Shown piece by piece: positions 6,587-14,906 of a stretch of 25,828 bases of DNA. The notes under the pieces are model-generated. The model made no database searches. It was not told the origin of the DNA and worked only from the letters and a program-made list of their open reading frames with translations. Within the stretch, counting starts at the first letter, position 1. Every line of letters begins with the position of its first letter. A program made the position numbers and the translations under genes. The stretch is from an uncultured Rikenellaceae bacterium (GTDB lineage Bacteria > Bacteroidota > Bacteroidia > Bacteroidales > UBA932): assembly GCA_937906485.1 (NCBI GenBank), contig CALCYB010000107.1:1-25828 (forward strand). The letters are read 5' to 3'.

Positions 6587-7813
6587 ATGCGTAAGATTTA
6601 TAATAGCTTGGTAATGGGTTTGATGCTCCTGATGCTCGTGGGAGCGGACCAAGTTCTTGCCTGTACTTCAGCCATCATTACCGGTAAATTGACGGCAGAC
6701 GGCCGTCCAATGTTGCTCAAACACCGGGATACCGGCGAATTGAATAACCGTATCGAGAAGTTCACCGGTAAGAAATACAGTTTTATCGGCTTGGTGGACA
6801 GCCCCAGCGAAGGAGGTTGTGTGTGGGCAGGAACGAATGAAGTCGGTTTTTCCATCGTCAATACCGCTTCCTACAACCTCAAGGATGATGACATCCGGGA
6901 AATGGATAAGGAAGGGGAATTGATGTACAAGGCCCTGGGAGAATGCAAAACCTTGAAGGATTTTGAGCGTTTTCTGGACAAGTATCCTCGCCCGATGCGT
7001 GTGGAAGCCAATTTTGGGGTGATCGATGCAGAAGGTGGAGCTGCCTATTACGAAGTGAACAATACAAAATGGACCAAGATAGACGTGAACGACCCGAAAA
7101 TTGCTCCGGAAGGTTTTCTGGCAGTCACCAATTTTTCGTACACCGGCCGGCCGGATGAAGGAATGGGCTATGTGCGTTACCATACCGCGCAGCAGGTGCT
7201 GATGGAAAAGGCATTTGTAGGGGGAATTACTCCCCATTGGGTATTTTCCAACATCAGCCGCAGTTTCCGTCATTCTTTGCTGGGCATTGATCTGCGCAAG
7301 GATGCTGCTGAGGCAGCTCCTCAGGGGTGGTTCATCGATCAGGATTTCATTCCCAGGCGCAGTACTTCGGCTTCTGTCTTGATTCAAGGTGTAAAGCCTG
7401 GAGAAAATGCTGCATTGACAACGATGTGGACCGTGTTGGGTTATCCTCCGGTAGCTGTAGCCTTGCCGCTTTTTGTCAACGCTCCTCTTCCGCAAGGTGT
7501 GGTTAAGAATGGCGCAACCGGCAGATCAGCGTATTGCGATCTGGCACTGGAGGCGAAGAAGTCTGTTTTTCCTATGGAAAGGGGAAATGGAAAAAAATAC
7601 TTTAATTTCAATGTGTTGTATAATGATCAAGGAACGGGATGGATGCAGAAGATGGAGATGGCTGAACAACAACTCCAAGATGCATTCCAACCGATGATGC
7701 AACAATTCCGTCAGCAGGGAAGACTTGTGGAATCAGATTTGATGGACTATTATGAAGATGCACATTCCTTTATTTTGAATTTGTACACACATGGAACTAC
7801 AACTCTTCACTGA
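6587..7813 (+). CDS. Secreted C45-family (acyltransferase/linear amide hydrolase-like) Ntn-hydrolase
   Basis: The first 25 residues are a signal peptide (KIYNSLVMGLMLLMLVGADQ, then VLA). It is followed directly by Cys26 in CTSAIITGK, where the nucleophile of the C45/choloylglycine-hydrolase Ntn superfamily is expected. The next blocks, KHRDTGE, WAGTNEVGFSIVNTASYN and EANFGVIDAEGGAAYYE, match Bacteroidota proteins usually named acyl-CoA:6-aminopenicillanate acyltransferase-like or C45 autoproteolytic hydrolase. The real substrate is unknown but should be an amide bond; penicillin acylation is not implied. VLAC could also be read as a lipoprotein signal, and both readings place Cys26 at the mature N-terminus. 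The gene follows ruvB by 14 bases and its last 23 bases overlap the glycosyltransferase gene, so they are probably co-expressed. Confidence 0.8.
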   Translation: MRKIYNSLVMGLMLLMLVGADQVLACTSAIITGKLTADGRPMLLKHRDTGELNNRIEKFTGKKYSFIGLVDSPSEGGCVWAGTNEVGFSIVNTASYNLKDDDIREMDKEGELMYKALGECKTLKDFERFLDKYPRPMRVEANFGVIDAEGGAAYYEVNNTKWTKIDVNDPKIAPEGFLAVTNFSYTGRPDEGMGYVRYHTAQQVLMEKAFVGGITPHWVFSNISRSFRHSLLGIDLRKDAAEAAPQGWFIDQDFIPRRSTSASVLIQGVKPGENAALTTMWTVLGYPPVAVALPLFVNAPLPQGVVKNGATGRSAYCDLALEAKKSVFPMERGNGKKYFNFNVLYNDQGTGWMQKMEMAEQQLQDAFQPMMQQFRQQGRLVESDLMDYYEDAHSFILNLYTHGTTTLH

Positions 7814-9044
7814 TACGTTTCCTTATGGATATGGTGAGCCTTTTCTGAAGGATGAACTTCCGGTACTGGCCCAGAATTTTGAAAAAATTGTCATTCATCC
7901 CCTTCATTGGGAAGAAGGGCCCCTGCGTCCTTTGCCGGAAGGGGTAGTTTTGGGAGAAACATTGCTGGATTTTTCCCCTAATGACCGCATGAAGCTGTTG
8001 TGGAAAGGGCTCTTCAATACGGCACCTCTTTCTTTGGGAGAGTATTTCCGTACCTCCTCTTATCTTTCCAAATCCAAGACCAAAGTTTTCCTCAGTTATT
8101 GGCTTTTGAAACGAAGTCTGTGGAAATCGGCTCGTGATTTTGTAAACAAGACAGATAAAACACAGGAAATCTGTTATTTTTATTGGGGTGACAAGACTGT
8201 CCAGCTGTGGCCGGCCATCAAACGATGGGCGCCGGATTATGTAGGCGTGGTACGTTTGCACGGATCCGACTTGTTTGAAGAAGTGAAGGGTTTTCTGCCT
8301 TACCGGAAAGAATACCTGTCTGCGGCAGATCTGCTGGTGACGGTTTCCCAGGCTGGTGCCGCTTACCTTAGAGAGCGTTATCCTTATATAGACCCGCAAA
8401 AAATCCAGTGTTTCCCTTTGGGATTTTCGAACACCACCCCCTATCGCAACCGCATGAACCGTGAGGGAATCTTTGAAATAGTAAGCTGCTCGAATGTGGT
8501 GCCGTTAAAACGGGTGGAACTCATTGCCAAAGCATTGGACAAGATCCAAATAGCCAAATTGACTGAAGGAAAGTTCCATAAGATCCGGTGGACGCATTTT
8601 GGAGGGGGGTCCATGATGCACAAGTTGCAGCGGCAGGTATTGATGTTGCAGGACTCGGATCTGGAAGTGATCCTGGCAGGAAGAAAGGAACGTGCTGATA
8701 TTCTTAATTATTATGATCAGTATCCGGTGGATCTGTTCATCAATGTGAGTTCCAGCGAAGGGGTTCCTGTTTCCATCATGGAAGCCATGTCTTTTGGTAT
8801 TCCGGTAATTGCTACGGCAGTGGGAGGAACACCCGAACTGGTGAGTGATGCTTGTGGAAAAATAATACCCCCTCAAATCAATGAATATGATTTGAAGGGA
8901 TATATTGAGGATTTTATCTTGCAAAGTTTTGAAAAACGCAGCGAATTGTCTGCCTGCGCTTATCAGGTCTGGAAGAAAAATTGGGATGCAGAAACCAATG
9001 CCAAGCAGTTTACGGATTATTTGCACTCAATTTTCAAATTCTGA
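7791..9044 (+). CDS. Glycosyltransferase family 4 protein
   Basis: This 417-residue protein has a two-lobed GT-B fold. The N-terminal lobe starts FTDTFPYGYGEPFLKDEL and contains RLHGSDLFEE (155-164). The C-terminal GT4 lobe starts near IVSCSNVVPLKRVEL and carries the donor-binding EX7E pattern (Glu323 and Glu331) followed by GIPVIATAVGGTPELV. Such enzymes move a sugar from a nucleotide-sugar onto a glycan or lipid acceptor at the cytoplasmic face of the membrane. No signal peptide or membrane segment is obvious and the acceptor cannot be read from sequence. The ATG at 7791 lies inside the C45 gene (23-base overlap). Its 3' end overlaps the convergent GH20 gene by 28 bases. No other polysaccharide-cluster genes are adjacent. 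Confidence 0.88.
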   Translation: MELQLFTDTFPYGYGEPFLKDELPVLAQNFEKIVIHPLHWEEGPLRPLPEGVVLGETLLDFSPNDRMKLLWKGLFNTAPLSLGEYFRTSSYLSKSKTKVFLSYWLLKRSLWKSARDFVNKTDKTQEICYFYWGDKTVQLWPAIKRWAPDYVGVVRLHGSDLFEEVKGFLPYRKEYLSAADLLVTVSQAGAAYLRERYPYIDPQKIQCFPLGFSNTTPYRNRMNREGIFEIVSCSNVVPLKRVELIAKALDKIQIAKLTEGKFHKIRWTHFGGGSMMHKLQRQVLMLQDSDLEVILAGRKERADILNYYDQYPVDLFINVSSSEGVPVSIMEAMSFGIPVIATAVGGTPELVSDACGKIIPPQINEYDLKGYIEDFILQSFEKRSELSACAYQVWKKNWDAETNAKQFTDYLHSIFKF

Positions 9045-11245
9045 AACTCAGCCATGTACCAGTCATTGACATCGGTAATGACGATGCGTACGCTCTTGAC
9101 GGGTCCTTGTGGCAGGAAGGATACGGTATTGTATTCGAATTCACCGGCTTTGGTGTAGTTTATTCCATCCATTGAGTATTCCACATAGCCGTAGGTTACG
9201 CCGTAGAAGGTGATGTTTGGACGGCCGGTTTCTACCGTAATGCGTCCGCAGTCCACGGGTTCATCAAACCGGTAGGTCAGGTAATCTCCGGCTTGGATGG
9301 CACGGTCGGTGCGTGCTACCTTGTTGTAGTCGTAACAGGTGAGTGTCTGTTGGAGTTCCTGCGGTTTCTTGAAAGGAATATTGGTTTCAATCGTCGTTGC
9401 CGGTTGGAGGTAGTGGTAGAGTTCAATGTTGGATGCACCGACACTGATGCTGCTCAGCTCGTCTCCAAAGAAAGTGGCAAAACGATAGTTTTCAGGCGAC
9501 TCAGTAGCAATGGTGGCGCGATAAACCGGGGATGAAGCCACTGGTGCGGAACCGTTTGAGGTGTAGCGTACAACAGCGCTGGGATGGGGGGCTTTGACTT
9601 CGAGGAGTCCATCTTCATAGCGTACTTGAGGAGGAGCTACTCGGAAAGCAATCCCCATGTGGTACATTCGTGAGAAATGGGACTGATAAAGACGTTCTTC
9701 AAATTCTTGGTAGTCTTTTAATTGCGGAGCAGTCCAACCGACTTCTGCCAATGCGCAGGTACGCGGGAACAACTGGTATTCGATAAAGCGGGCCGGATAT
9801 CCGAGCAGTTCTCCCCACATGCCGGCTTGAACCCCCATGATCTGACCTTTTTCCATTTGTTCAGGGAACATGGCTGCCGGATCAAAGGAGTAGACTTTGT
9901 CAAGCGGAATGATGGCTGCCCAGTTGTGACCCCGTTCAGCGGTGGTGTATTTCATGTCGAAGTAGTTGTATTCACACATTTGCATCACTGCTTTGTAACC
10001 GCGCTCCAGGCATTTTTCCACTTCTTTTTTTCCGTGCCATGCGGTAAAAATGGTTTCGGGCCGATGGTCATCCCCTTCGGTAATTTCTTCCCATCCGGCC
10101 ATGGTTTTTCCATATTTTTTCAAGATGCCTTCCATGCGGCTGGCAAATTCGTTCAACAGCAGACGGCTGTTTTCCAGTTGTTTCTCTTTCATCAGTTCCT
10201 GGCAATGAGGGCAATTGTTCCAGGAGGTCAGGTCCACTTCGTCCCCTCCGATGTGGAGGTACTGGCTCGGGAAAAGTCCCGCCACTTCTTTGATGATGTT
10301 GTCCAGGATTTTATAATTGGCTTCGTTGCCTACACAGACCACATTGTTGGTCTCACCATTGATGCTGATGTAGGCTTTGTCGGATTCACAAGCCATCTGA
10401 GGCATGGAGCCGATCAGTGAACGGCTGTGACCGGGCAGGTCGATTTCGGGAATAATTTCGATGTGGCGTTCGGCAGCATAGCGGACGATGTCCTTGATTT
10501 CACGTTGGGTGTAGTAGCCGCCGTAGCGTTCATTGCCTTGGTGATAAGCCGGAGGAGTAACCTCTCCTACCCCACGCCAGGCACCTTTCGCTGTAAGTTG
10601 GGGGTATTTTTTGATTTCGATCCGCCAGCCGTTGTCATCGGTCAGGTGCCAGTGCATGCGGTTGAGTTTATGAGCGGCCATCCAATTGATGATTTCTTTG
10701 ACTTGTGCGGCTGTGTAGAAGGTTCTGGAAACGTCCAGCATCAGCCCGCGGTAGCCGTAATAGGGCTGGTCTTCAATGAGTACGCAATCCAGTCCGTATT
10801 CCCTCAGTTGAAGGTTTTTGTCCCCGTAGATTGCAGCAGGAAGCATTTGGATCAATGTCTGTACGGCGTAGAACATCCCGGCCTGGTCACCGGCAGTGAG
10901 TACCACTTGGTCAGGGGTGATTTCAATGCGGTAGGATTCGGGTTGGAGTTGTGCATCGTGCAGCAGGAAAATGCCTTTCTGGTTGAGGTCCTGTTTGGTC
11001 AGGATCATCTTGGGTTCATTTACTTGAAAGACAAACAGTTTCTTCAGTGCTTCTTCGTGCAGCCAATCCATCTGGCCGGCATATTGTTCGGCGCCGAGAT
11101 AGGTGTTGAATCCCTTTTGGAGGACAAATTGGCCTTCTTGGGCTTGTGTGTGATGTGGTTTGGGTACCAGATTTTTCCAGGTTTGGGCAGAAAGGGTTCC
11201 CTGTAAGAGCAGCAGGCTTGTTAAAAGCGAAAATAAATACTTCAT
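9017..11245 (-). CDS. Secreted beta-N-acetylhexosaminidase, glycoside hydrolase family 20
   Basis: From the ATG at 11245 the protein has 742 residues and a signal peptide ending LSA|Q at residue 20-21. A longer frame back to 11332 adds 29 residues ahead of the signal peptide and runs across the promoter, so I reject it. Domains in order: GH20 N-terminal domain (about 22-155); catalytic barrel (about 160-510) with RGLMLDVSR, MHWHLTDDNGWRIE and HIGGDEVD (331-338), where Asp335-Glu336 are the polarising/catalytic pair for substrate-assisted hydrolysis of terminal GlcNAc or GalNAc; a small beta domain (about 555-620, VRYTSNGSAPV); and a C-terminal F5/8-type carbohydrate-binding-like domain (about 640-742). 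The likely location is the periplasm or cell surface, where it would trim N-acetylhexosamine from mucin, host glycans or peptidoglycan. Confidence 0.95.
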   Translation of the reverse strand: MKYLFSLLTSLLLLQGTLSAQTWKNLVPKPHHTQAQEGQFVLQKGFNTYLGAEQYAGQMDWLHEEALKKLFVFQVNEPKMILTKQDLNQKGIFLLHDAQLQPESYRIEITPDQVVLTAGDQAGMFYAVQTLIQMLPAAIYGDKNLQLREYGLDCVLIEDQPYYGYRGLMLDVSRTFYTAAQVKEIINWMAAHKLNRMHWHLTDDNGWRIEIKKYPQLTAKGAWRGVGEVTPPAYHQGNERYGGYYTQREIKDIVRYAAERHIEIIPEIDLPGHSRSLIGSMPQMACESDKAYISINGETNNVVCVGNEANYKILDNIIKEVAGLFPSQYLHIGGDEVDLTSWNNCPHCQELMKEKQLENSRLLLNEFASRMEGILKKYGKTMAGWEEITEGDDHRPETIFTAWHGKKEVEKCLERGYKAVMQMCEYNYFDMKYTTAERGHNWAAIIPLDKVYSFDPAAMFPEQMEKGQIMGVQAGMWGELLGYPARFIEYQLFPRTCALAEVGWTAPQLKDYQEFEERLYQSHFSRMYHMGIAFRVAPPQVRYEDGLLEVKAPHPSAVVRYTSNGSAPVASSPVYRATIATESPENYRFATFFGDELSSISVGASNIELYHYLQPATTIETNIPFKKPQELQQTLTCYDYNKVARTDRAIQAGDYLTYRFDEPVDCGRITVETGRPNITFYGVTYGYVEYSMDGINYTKAGEFEYNTVSFLPQGPVKSVRIVITDVNDWYMAEFQNLKIECK

Positions 11246-11273
11246 TTTTATCCCTTTTGTTTGTTTTATTTTG

Positions 11274-11281
11274 TATTTTTG
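11274..11281 (+). promoter_or_regulatory. -7 promoter element for sdhA
   Basis: TATTTTTG fits TAnnTTTG and lies 43 bases upstream of the sdhA ATG. A TTTG at 11256-11259 is upstream, but the 14-base spacer is short. The GH20 promoter lies next to it on the opposite strand, so the 78-base gap between the two ATGs is a compact divergent promoter. Confidence 0.4.
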
Positions 11282-11284
11282 CCC

Positions 11285-11314
11285 CAAAGATAGCACAGAC
11301 AATATTTTTTCAAA
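11285..11314 (-). promoter_or_regulatory. Bacteroidota promoter for the GH20 gene
   Basis: On the minus strand TTTG (11311-11314) and TATCTTTG (11285-11292) are separated by 18 bases, close to the TTTG-N19-21-TAnnTTTG Bacteroidota consensus. The leader would be about 30-35 bases to the ATG at 11245, which also supports that start. Confidence 0.55.
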
Positions 11315-11323
11315 AAAAATAGT

Positions 11324-13270
11324 ATGGATCAAAAATTAGTATCGAAAATTCCACAAGGTCCTTTAGCAGACAAGTGGACGGAGCACAAGGCTCATATTCG
11401 CGTAGTTAGCCCGGCCAACAAGCGTAAGCTTGAGATCATTGTGATCGGGACTGGACTGGGTGGTGCTTCTGCAGCCGCAGCTCTCGGAGAATTGGGTTAC
11501 AATGTCAAAATCTTCTGTATCAGCGACTCACCTCGTCGTGCGCACTCTATTGCAGCACAAGGTGGTATCAATGCTGCGAAAAACTACCAGAACGACAATG
11601 ACTCAATCTACCGCCTCTTCTATGATACCATCAAGGGAGGGGATTACAGAAGTCGTGAGGCTAACGTATATCGCTTGGCCGAAGTCAGCAACCTGATTAT
11701 TGACCAATGTGTGGCTCAAGGTGTTCCTTTTGCACGCGATTATGGTGGATTGCTGGACAACCGTTCTTTCGGTGGTGCCCAAGTAAGCCGTACCTTCTAT
11801 GCTCGCGGACAGACCGGACAACAATTGCTCCTCGGTGCTTATGCTTCTTTGAACCGTCAGATTGCCAAAGGCTCTGTGAAATCTTACCCCCGTCATGAAA
11901 TGCTGGATCTGGTCATGATTGACGGAGAAGCCAAAGGGATCATCGCCCGTAACCTGGAAACCGGTGAACTCGAACGTCACGGTGCTCACGCTGTGGTAAT
12001 CGCTTCAGGTGGATACGGGAACGTATTCTTCTTGTCAACCAATGCAATGAACAGCAACGGTTCTGCTGCTTGGCAATGCTACAAGAAGGGTGCATTCTTC
12101 GGAAACCCCTGTTTTGCCCAAATCCACCCGACCTGTATTCCGGTACACGGTGACCAACAATCCAAACTGACCTTGATGTCCGAATCCTTGCGTAATGACG
12201 GACGTATCTGGGTTCCCAAGAAGAAAGAAGATGTTGAACGCCTTCGCACCAAGAAGGTAAAAGCTTCTCAGATTCCGGAAGAAGACCGCGACTACTACCT
12301 CGAACGCCGCTACCCTGCATTCGGTAACCTGGTGCCCCGTGACGTAGCTTCACGTGCTGCCAAAGAACGTTGTGATGCTGGTTTCGGTGTGAACGAAACC
12401 GGTCTTGCTGTATTCCTTGATTTCTCTACCGCCATCCAACGTCTGGGTAGAGATGTTATCGAACAACGCTATGGTAACCTTTTCCAAATGTATGAAAAGA
12501 TTACCGACGTGAACCCGTACGAAGAGCCGATGATGATCTATCCTGCTATCCACTACACCATGGGTGGTCTTTGGGTGGACTACAACCTCCAAACCACGGT
12601 TCCCGGTCTGTATGCTATTGGTGAAGCCAACTTCTCGGATCACGGTGGAAACCGCTTGGGTGCATCTGCTTTGATGCAAGGTCTGGCAGACGGTTACTTC
12701 ATTCTGCCCTACACCATCGGTGATTACCTGGCAGGCAAGATCCAAGTTCCCAAAACCGATACCAACCACCCTGCTTTTGCTGAAGCGGAAAAAGGCATCA
12801 AAGATAAAATTGCCAGACTGTTCGCCATCAAAGGTACCCAACCTGTTGACTATTATCACAAAAAACTGGGTCAACTGATGTGGAACAAGGTGGGTATGGC
12901 CCGCGAAAAAGCCGGTTTGGAATCTGCTATCGTTGAAATTCAACAACTCAAGAAAGAATTCTGGAAAGACGTATATGTTCCGGGTACCAACGAAGAATTC
13001 AATACCGAATTGGAAAAGGCTATCCGTCTGGCAGACTACTTTGAAATCGGTGAACTGATGGCACGCGATGCTTTGAACCGTAACGAATCTTGCGGCGGTC
13101 ACTTCCGTGTTGAAATGCAGACCGAAGAAGGTGAAACCAAGCGTGATGACGAAAACTACATGTATGTCAGCGCATGGGAATACAAAGGTGAAGGCGTCGA
13201 ACCTGAATTGCACAAGGAACCCCTCAACTTTGAATTTGTACAGGTAGCAACCCGTAACTATAAAGACTAA
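11324..13270 (+). CDS. sdhA: Fumarate reductase / succinate dehydrogenase flavoprotein subunit
   Basis: This 648-residue subunit carries FAD and the dicarboxylate active site of complex II. The dinucleotide-binding motif GTGLGG is at 42-47, and RRAHSIAAQGGINAAKN contains His73, the expected covalent FAD ligand. HPTCIPVHG, PRDVASRAAKERCDAG, IHYTMGGLWVDY and RNESCGGHFR are typical of the Bacteroidota enzyme, which in anaerobic members mainly reduces fumarate to succinate using menaquinol. The gene is followed after 12 bases by the iron-sulfur subunit. The usual cytochrome b subunit gene (sdhC/frdC), normally just upstream, is absent: the upstream neighbour is the divergent GH20 gene. The start agrees with the family N-terminus (KIPQGPLADKW). 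Confidence 0.97.
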   Translation: MDQKLVSKIPQGPLADKWTEHKAHIRVVSPANKRKLEIIVIGTGLGGASAAAALGELGYNVKIFCISDSPRRAHSIAAQGGINAAKNYQNDNDSIYRLFYDTIKGGDYRSREANVYRLAEVSNLIIDQCVAQGVPFARDYGGLLDNRSFGGAQVSRTFYARGQTGQQLLLGAYASLNRQIAKGSVKSYPRHEMLDLVMIDGEAKGIIARNLETGELERHGAHAVVIASGGYGNVFFLSTNAMNSNGSAAWQCYKKGAFFGNPCFAQIHPTCIPVHGDQQSKLTLMSESLRNDGRIWVPKKKEDVERLRTKKVKASQIPEEDRDYYLERRYPAFGNLVPRDVASRAAKERCDAGFGVNETGLAVFLDFSTAIQRLGRDVIEQRYGNLFQMYEKITDVNPYEEPMMIYPAIHYTMGGLWVDYNLQTTVPGLYAIGEANFSDHGGNRLGASALMQGLADGYFILPYTIGDYLAGKIQVPKTDTNHPAFAEAEKGIKDKIARLFAIKGTQPVDYYHKKLGQLMWNKVGMAREKAGLESAIVEIQQLKKEFWKDVYVPGTNEEFNTELEKAIRLADYFEIGELMARDALNRNESCGGHFRVEMQTEEGETKRDDENYMYVSAWEYKGEGVEPELHKEPLNFEFVQVATRNYKD

Positions 13271-13282
13271 AGGATTTTCATT

Positions 13283-14062
13283 ATGAATTTTACATTGAAA
13301 GTTTGGCGTCAAAAAAACGCAAAAGACAAAGGCCACTTTGAAACCTACAAAGTGTCCAATATTTCTCCTGATACCTCTTTCCTGGAAATGATGGATATCT
13401 TGAATGATCAATTGATTCGGGAAGGAAGTGATCCTGTAGCCTTGAACAAAGGCTGCCACAGCTCAGGTCCCATCGCTTTTGACCATGACTGTCGTGAAGG
13501 TATTTGCGGGATGTGCTCTTTGTACATCAACGGACGTGCACACGGTCCGGACGAAGATATCACCACTTGCCAATTGCACATGCGTAAATTCAAAGATGGC
13601 GAGACCATTACCATTGAGCCTTGGCGTTCAGCCGGTTTCCCGGTCATCAAGGACCTGGTGGTTAACCGCGGTGCATTTGACCAGATTCTCCAAGCCGGTG
13701 GTTTCATTTCTGTGAATACCGGTCAGGCTCAGGATGCCAATGCCATTCCGGTGGCCAAAGCAGCAGCTGACGAAAGTATGGACGCTGCTTCCTGTGTAGG
13801 TTGTGGTGCTTGTGTAGCTACTTGTAAGAACGGTTCAGCCATGTTGTTTGTCGCAGCCCGCGTAAGTTCACTGGCTTTGCTGCCGCAAGGTAAGGTAGAG
13901 GGCGCACGCCGTGCAAAGGCCATGGTTGCCAAGATGGACGAATTGGGATTCGGTGCATGTACCAACACCCAAGCTTGTGAAATGGAATGTCCGAAGAACA
14001 TTACCATCTCTCACATCGCCCGTTTGAACCGTGAATTCCTCTGTGCAAAACTGAAAGACTAA
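13283..14062 (+). CDS. sdhB: Fumarate reductase / succinate dehydrogenase iron-sulfur subunit
   Basis: The 259-residue subunit passes electrons between the quinone-side membrane anchor and the SdhA flavin. The N-terminal ferredoxin-like domain binds a [2Fe-2S] cluster through Cys70, Cys75, Cys78 and Cys96 (DHDCREGICGMC and TTCQ). The C-terminal domain has CVGCGACVATC (Cys171, 174, 177, 181) and CTNTQACEMEC (Cys226, 232, 236) for the remaining clusters. A weak ribosome-binding site, AAAGGA, precedes the ATG. It is co-transcribed with sdhA. No membrane anchor gene follows; the next gene, 17 bases downstream, is an alpha/beta hydrolase. Confidence 0.96.
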   Translation: MNFTLKVWRQKNAKDKGHFETYKVSNISPDTSFLEMMDILNDQLIREGSDPVALNKGCHSSGPIAFDHDCREGICGMCSLYINGRAHGPDEDITTCQLHMRKFKDGETITIEPWRSAGFPVIKDLVVNRGAFDQILQAGGFISVNTGQAQDANAIPVAKAAADESMDAASCVGCGACVATCKNGSAMLFVAARVSSLALLPQGKVEGARRAKAMVAKMDELGFGACTNTQACEMECPKNITISHIARLNREFLCAKLKD

Positions 14063-14079
14063 GCTACTGGATTACATCC

Positions 14080-14883
14080 ATGGAGTTTTTTGCCACGTCA
14101 CAAGGGATTCCTGTCAGAATCTCCGATACCCGAGAAGGCAAGACCGCATTGGTTTTCTTGCATGGTTATCTGGAAACCTTGGATGTTTGGGAAGATTTTA
14201 TAGCAACGGTACCGAAGGAATTTCGGTCCGTTGCTATTGATTTACCCGGACATGGGTTGACCGGAACCCATTCGGATATCAATACCATTGATTTCTCAGC
14301 CCAAGTGCTTGCCGGTGTGCTGGATTTGTTGCAACTGGAAGCTGTTGTGCTGGTCGGACACTCGATGGGCGGCTACGTTGCCCAGAGTTTTCTGGAGCAG
14401 TACCCGCAACGCGTCAAGGCGCTGATTCACCTCAATTCTAACCCTTATGCTGATGCTCCCCAGAAAGCCCAGGAGCGTTTGCGTGAGATTGAGTGCATCC
14501 AACAAGGGAAGCTGCTGACCCTTTCTTCTGTTTCCATCCCCAACATGTATGCGCCGGCAAACCTGCGCAAGATGGAAGATGCCATCTTGAAAACCGTCGA
14601 GTTGTGCGATATGCACGATCCGCAAGGTATCTGTGCGACCATCAGAGGATTGATGGAGCGTAAAGATCAGACGGATCTTCTGGCACATACCGCTGTTCCG
14701 GTCTTGTTTGTCCATGGAGATTCGGATGCTTTTCTGTCCGAGCAAACCAGACAGCAGATGATCGGACAACTCCCCCACTCCCATTTTGTTTTATTGCCCG
14801 AAACAGGTCATAATTCGTTTCTGGAGCAACCAACCCTTACATGGGAACAGATGTTGGCATTCATGCAAAAAAACGGGCTTTAA
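14080..14883 (+). CDS. Alpha/beta-fold hydrolase
   Basis: This 267-residue protein has the complete catalytic machinery of the alpha/beta-hydrolase superfamily: an oxyanion-hole HGY motif (28-30), nucleophile elbow GHSMGG with Ser95, an acid in VHGDSDAF (Asp214 or Asp216) and His244 in ETGHNSF. A small cap domain lies at about 125-195. There is no signal peptide, so it should be cytoplasmic. The substrate cannot be told from sequence; esterases, lactonases and MenH-like enzymes all share these motifs. It follows sdhB by 17 bases and ends inside a strong terminator, so it is probably the last gene of the sdhAB transcript. That placement does not by itself show a link to complex II. Confidence 0.88.
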   Translation: MEFFATSQGIPVRISDTREGKTALVFLHGYLETLDVWEDFIATVPKEFRSVAIDLPGHGLTGTHSDINTIDFSAQVLAGVLDLLQLEAVVLVGHSMGGYVAQSFLEQYPQRVKALIHLNSNPYADAPQKAQERLREIECIQQGKLLTLSSVSIPNMYAPANLRKMEDAILKTVELCDMHDPQGICATIRGLMERKDQTDLLAHTAVPVLFVHGDSDAFLSEQTRQQMIGQLPHSHFVLLPETGHNSFLEQPTLTWEQMLAFMQKNGL

Positions 14884-14895
14884 ACCCGTTTTTTT
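14868..14895. terminator. Bidirectional rho-independent terminator between the alpha/beta hydrolase gene and hflX
   Basis: AAAAAACGGG (14868-14877) pairs with CCCGTTTTTT (14885-14894) around a 7-base loop. The A-run on one side and the T-run on the other let it stop both the plus-strand sdhAB transcript and the minus-strand hflX transcript. It overlaps the hydrolase stop codon. Confidence 0.8.
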
Positions 14896-14906
14896 CTTGC
14901 CTTTCT

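Noticed and set aside
10427..11206. Plus-strand open frame opposite the GH20 gene
   Set aside because: The GH20 protein on the other strand is complete and convincing; this frame has no motif.
11246..11332. N-terminal extension of the GH20 protein (29 residues)
   Set aside because: It would bury the signal peptide and run through the TTTG/TATCTTTG promoter.
12347..12357. Second parS site (TTCACGTGCT within sdhA)
   Set aside because: Only the CACGTG centre matches; the arms are not symmetrical and it lies in conserved coding sequence.
12350..13459. Long minus-strand open frame (369 codons) opposite sdhA/sdhB
   Set aside because: It is a shadow of strongly conserved coding sequence, with no recognisable domain and a Phe/Val-rich composition typical of antisense frames.
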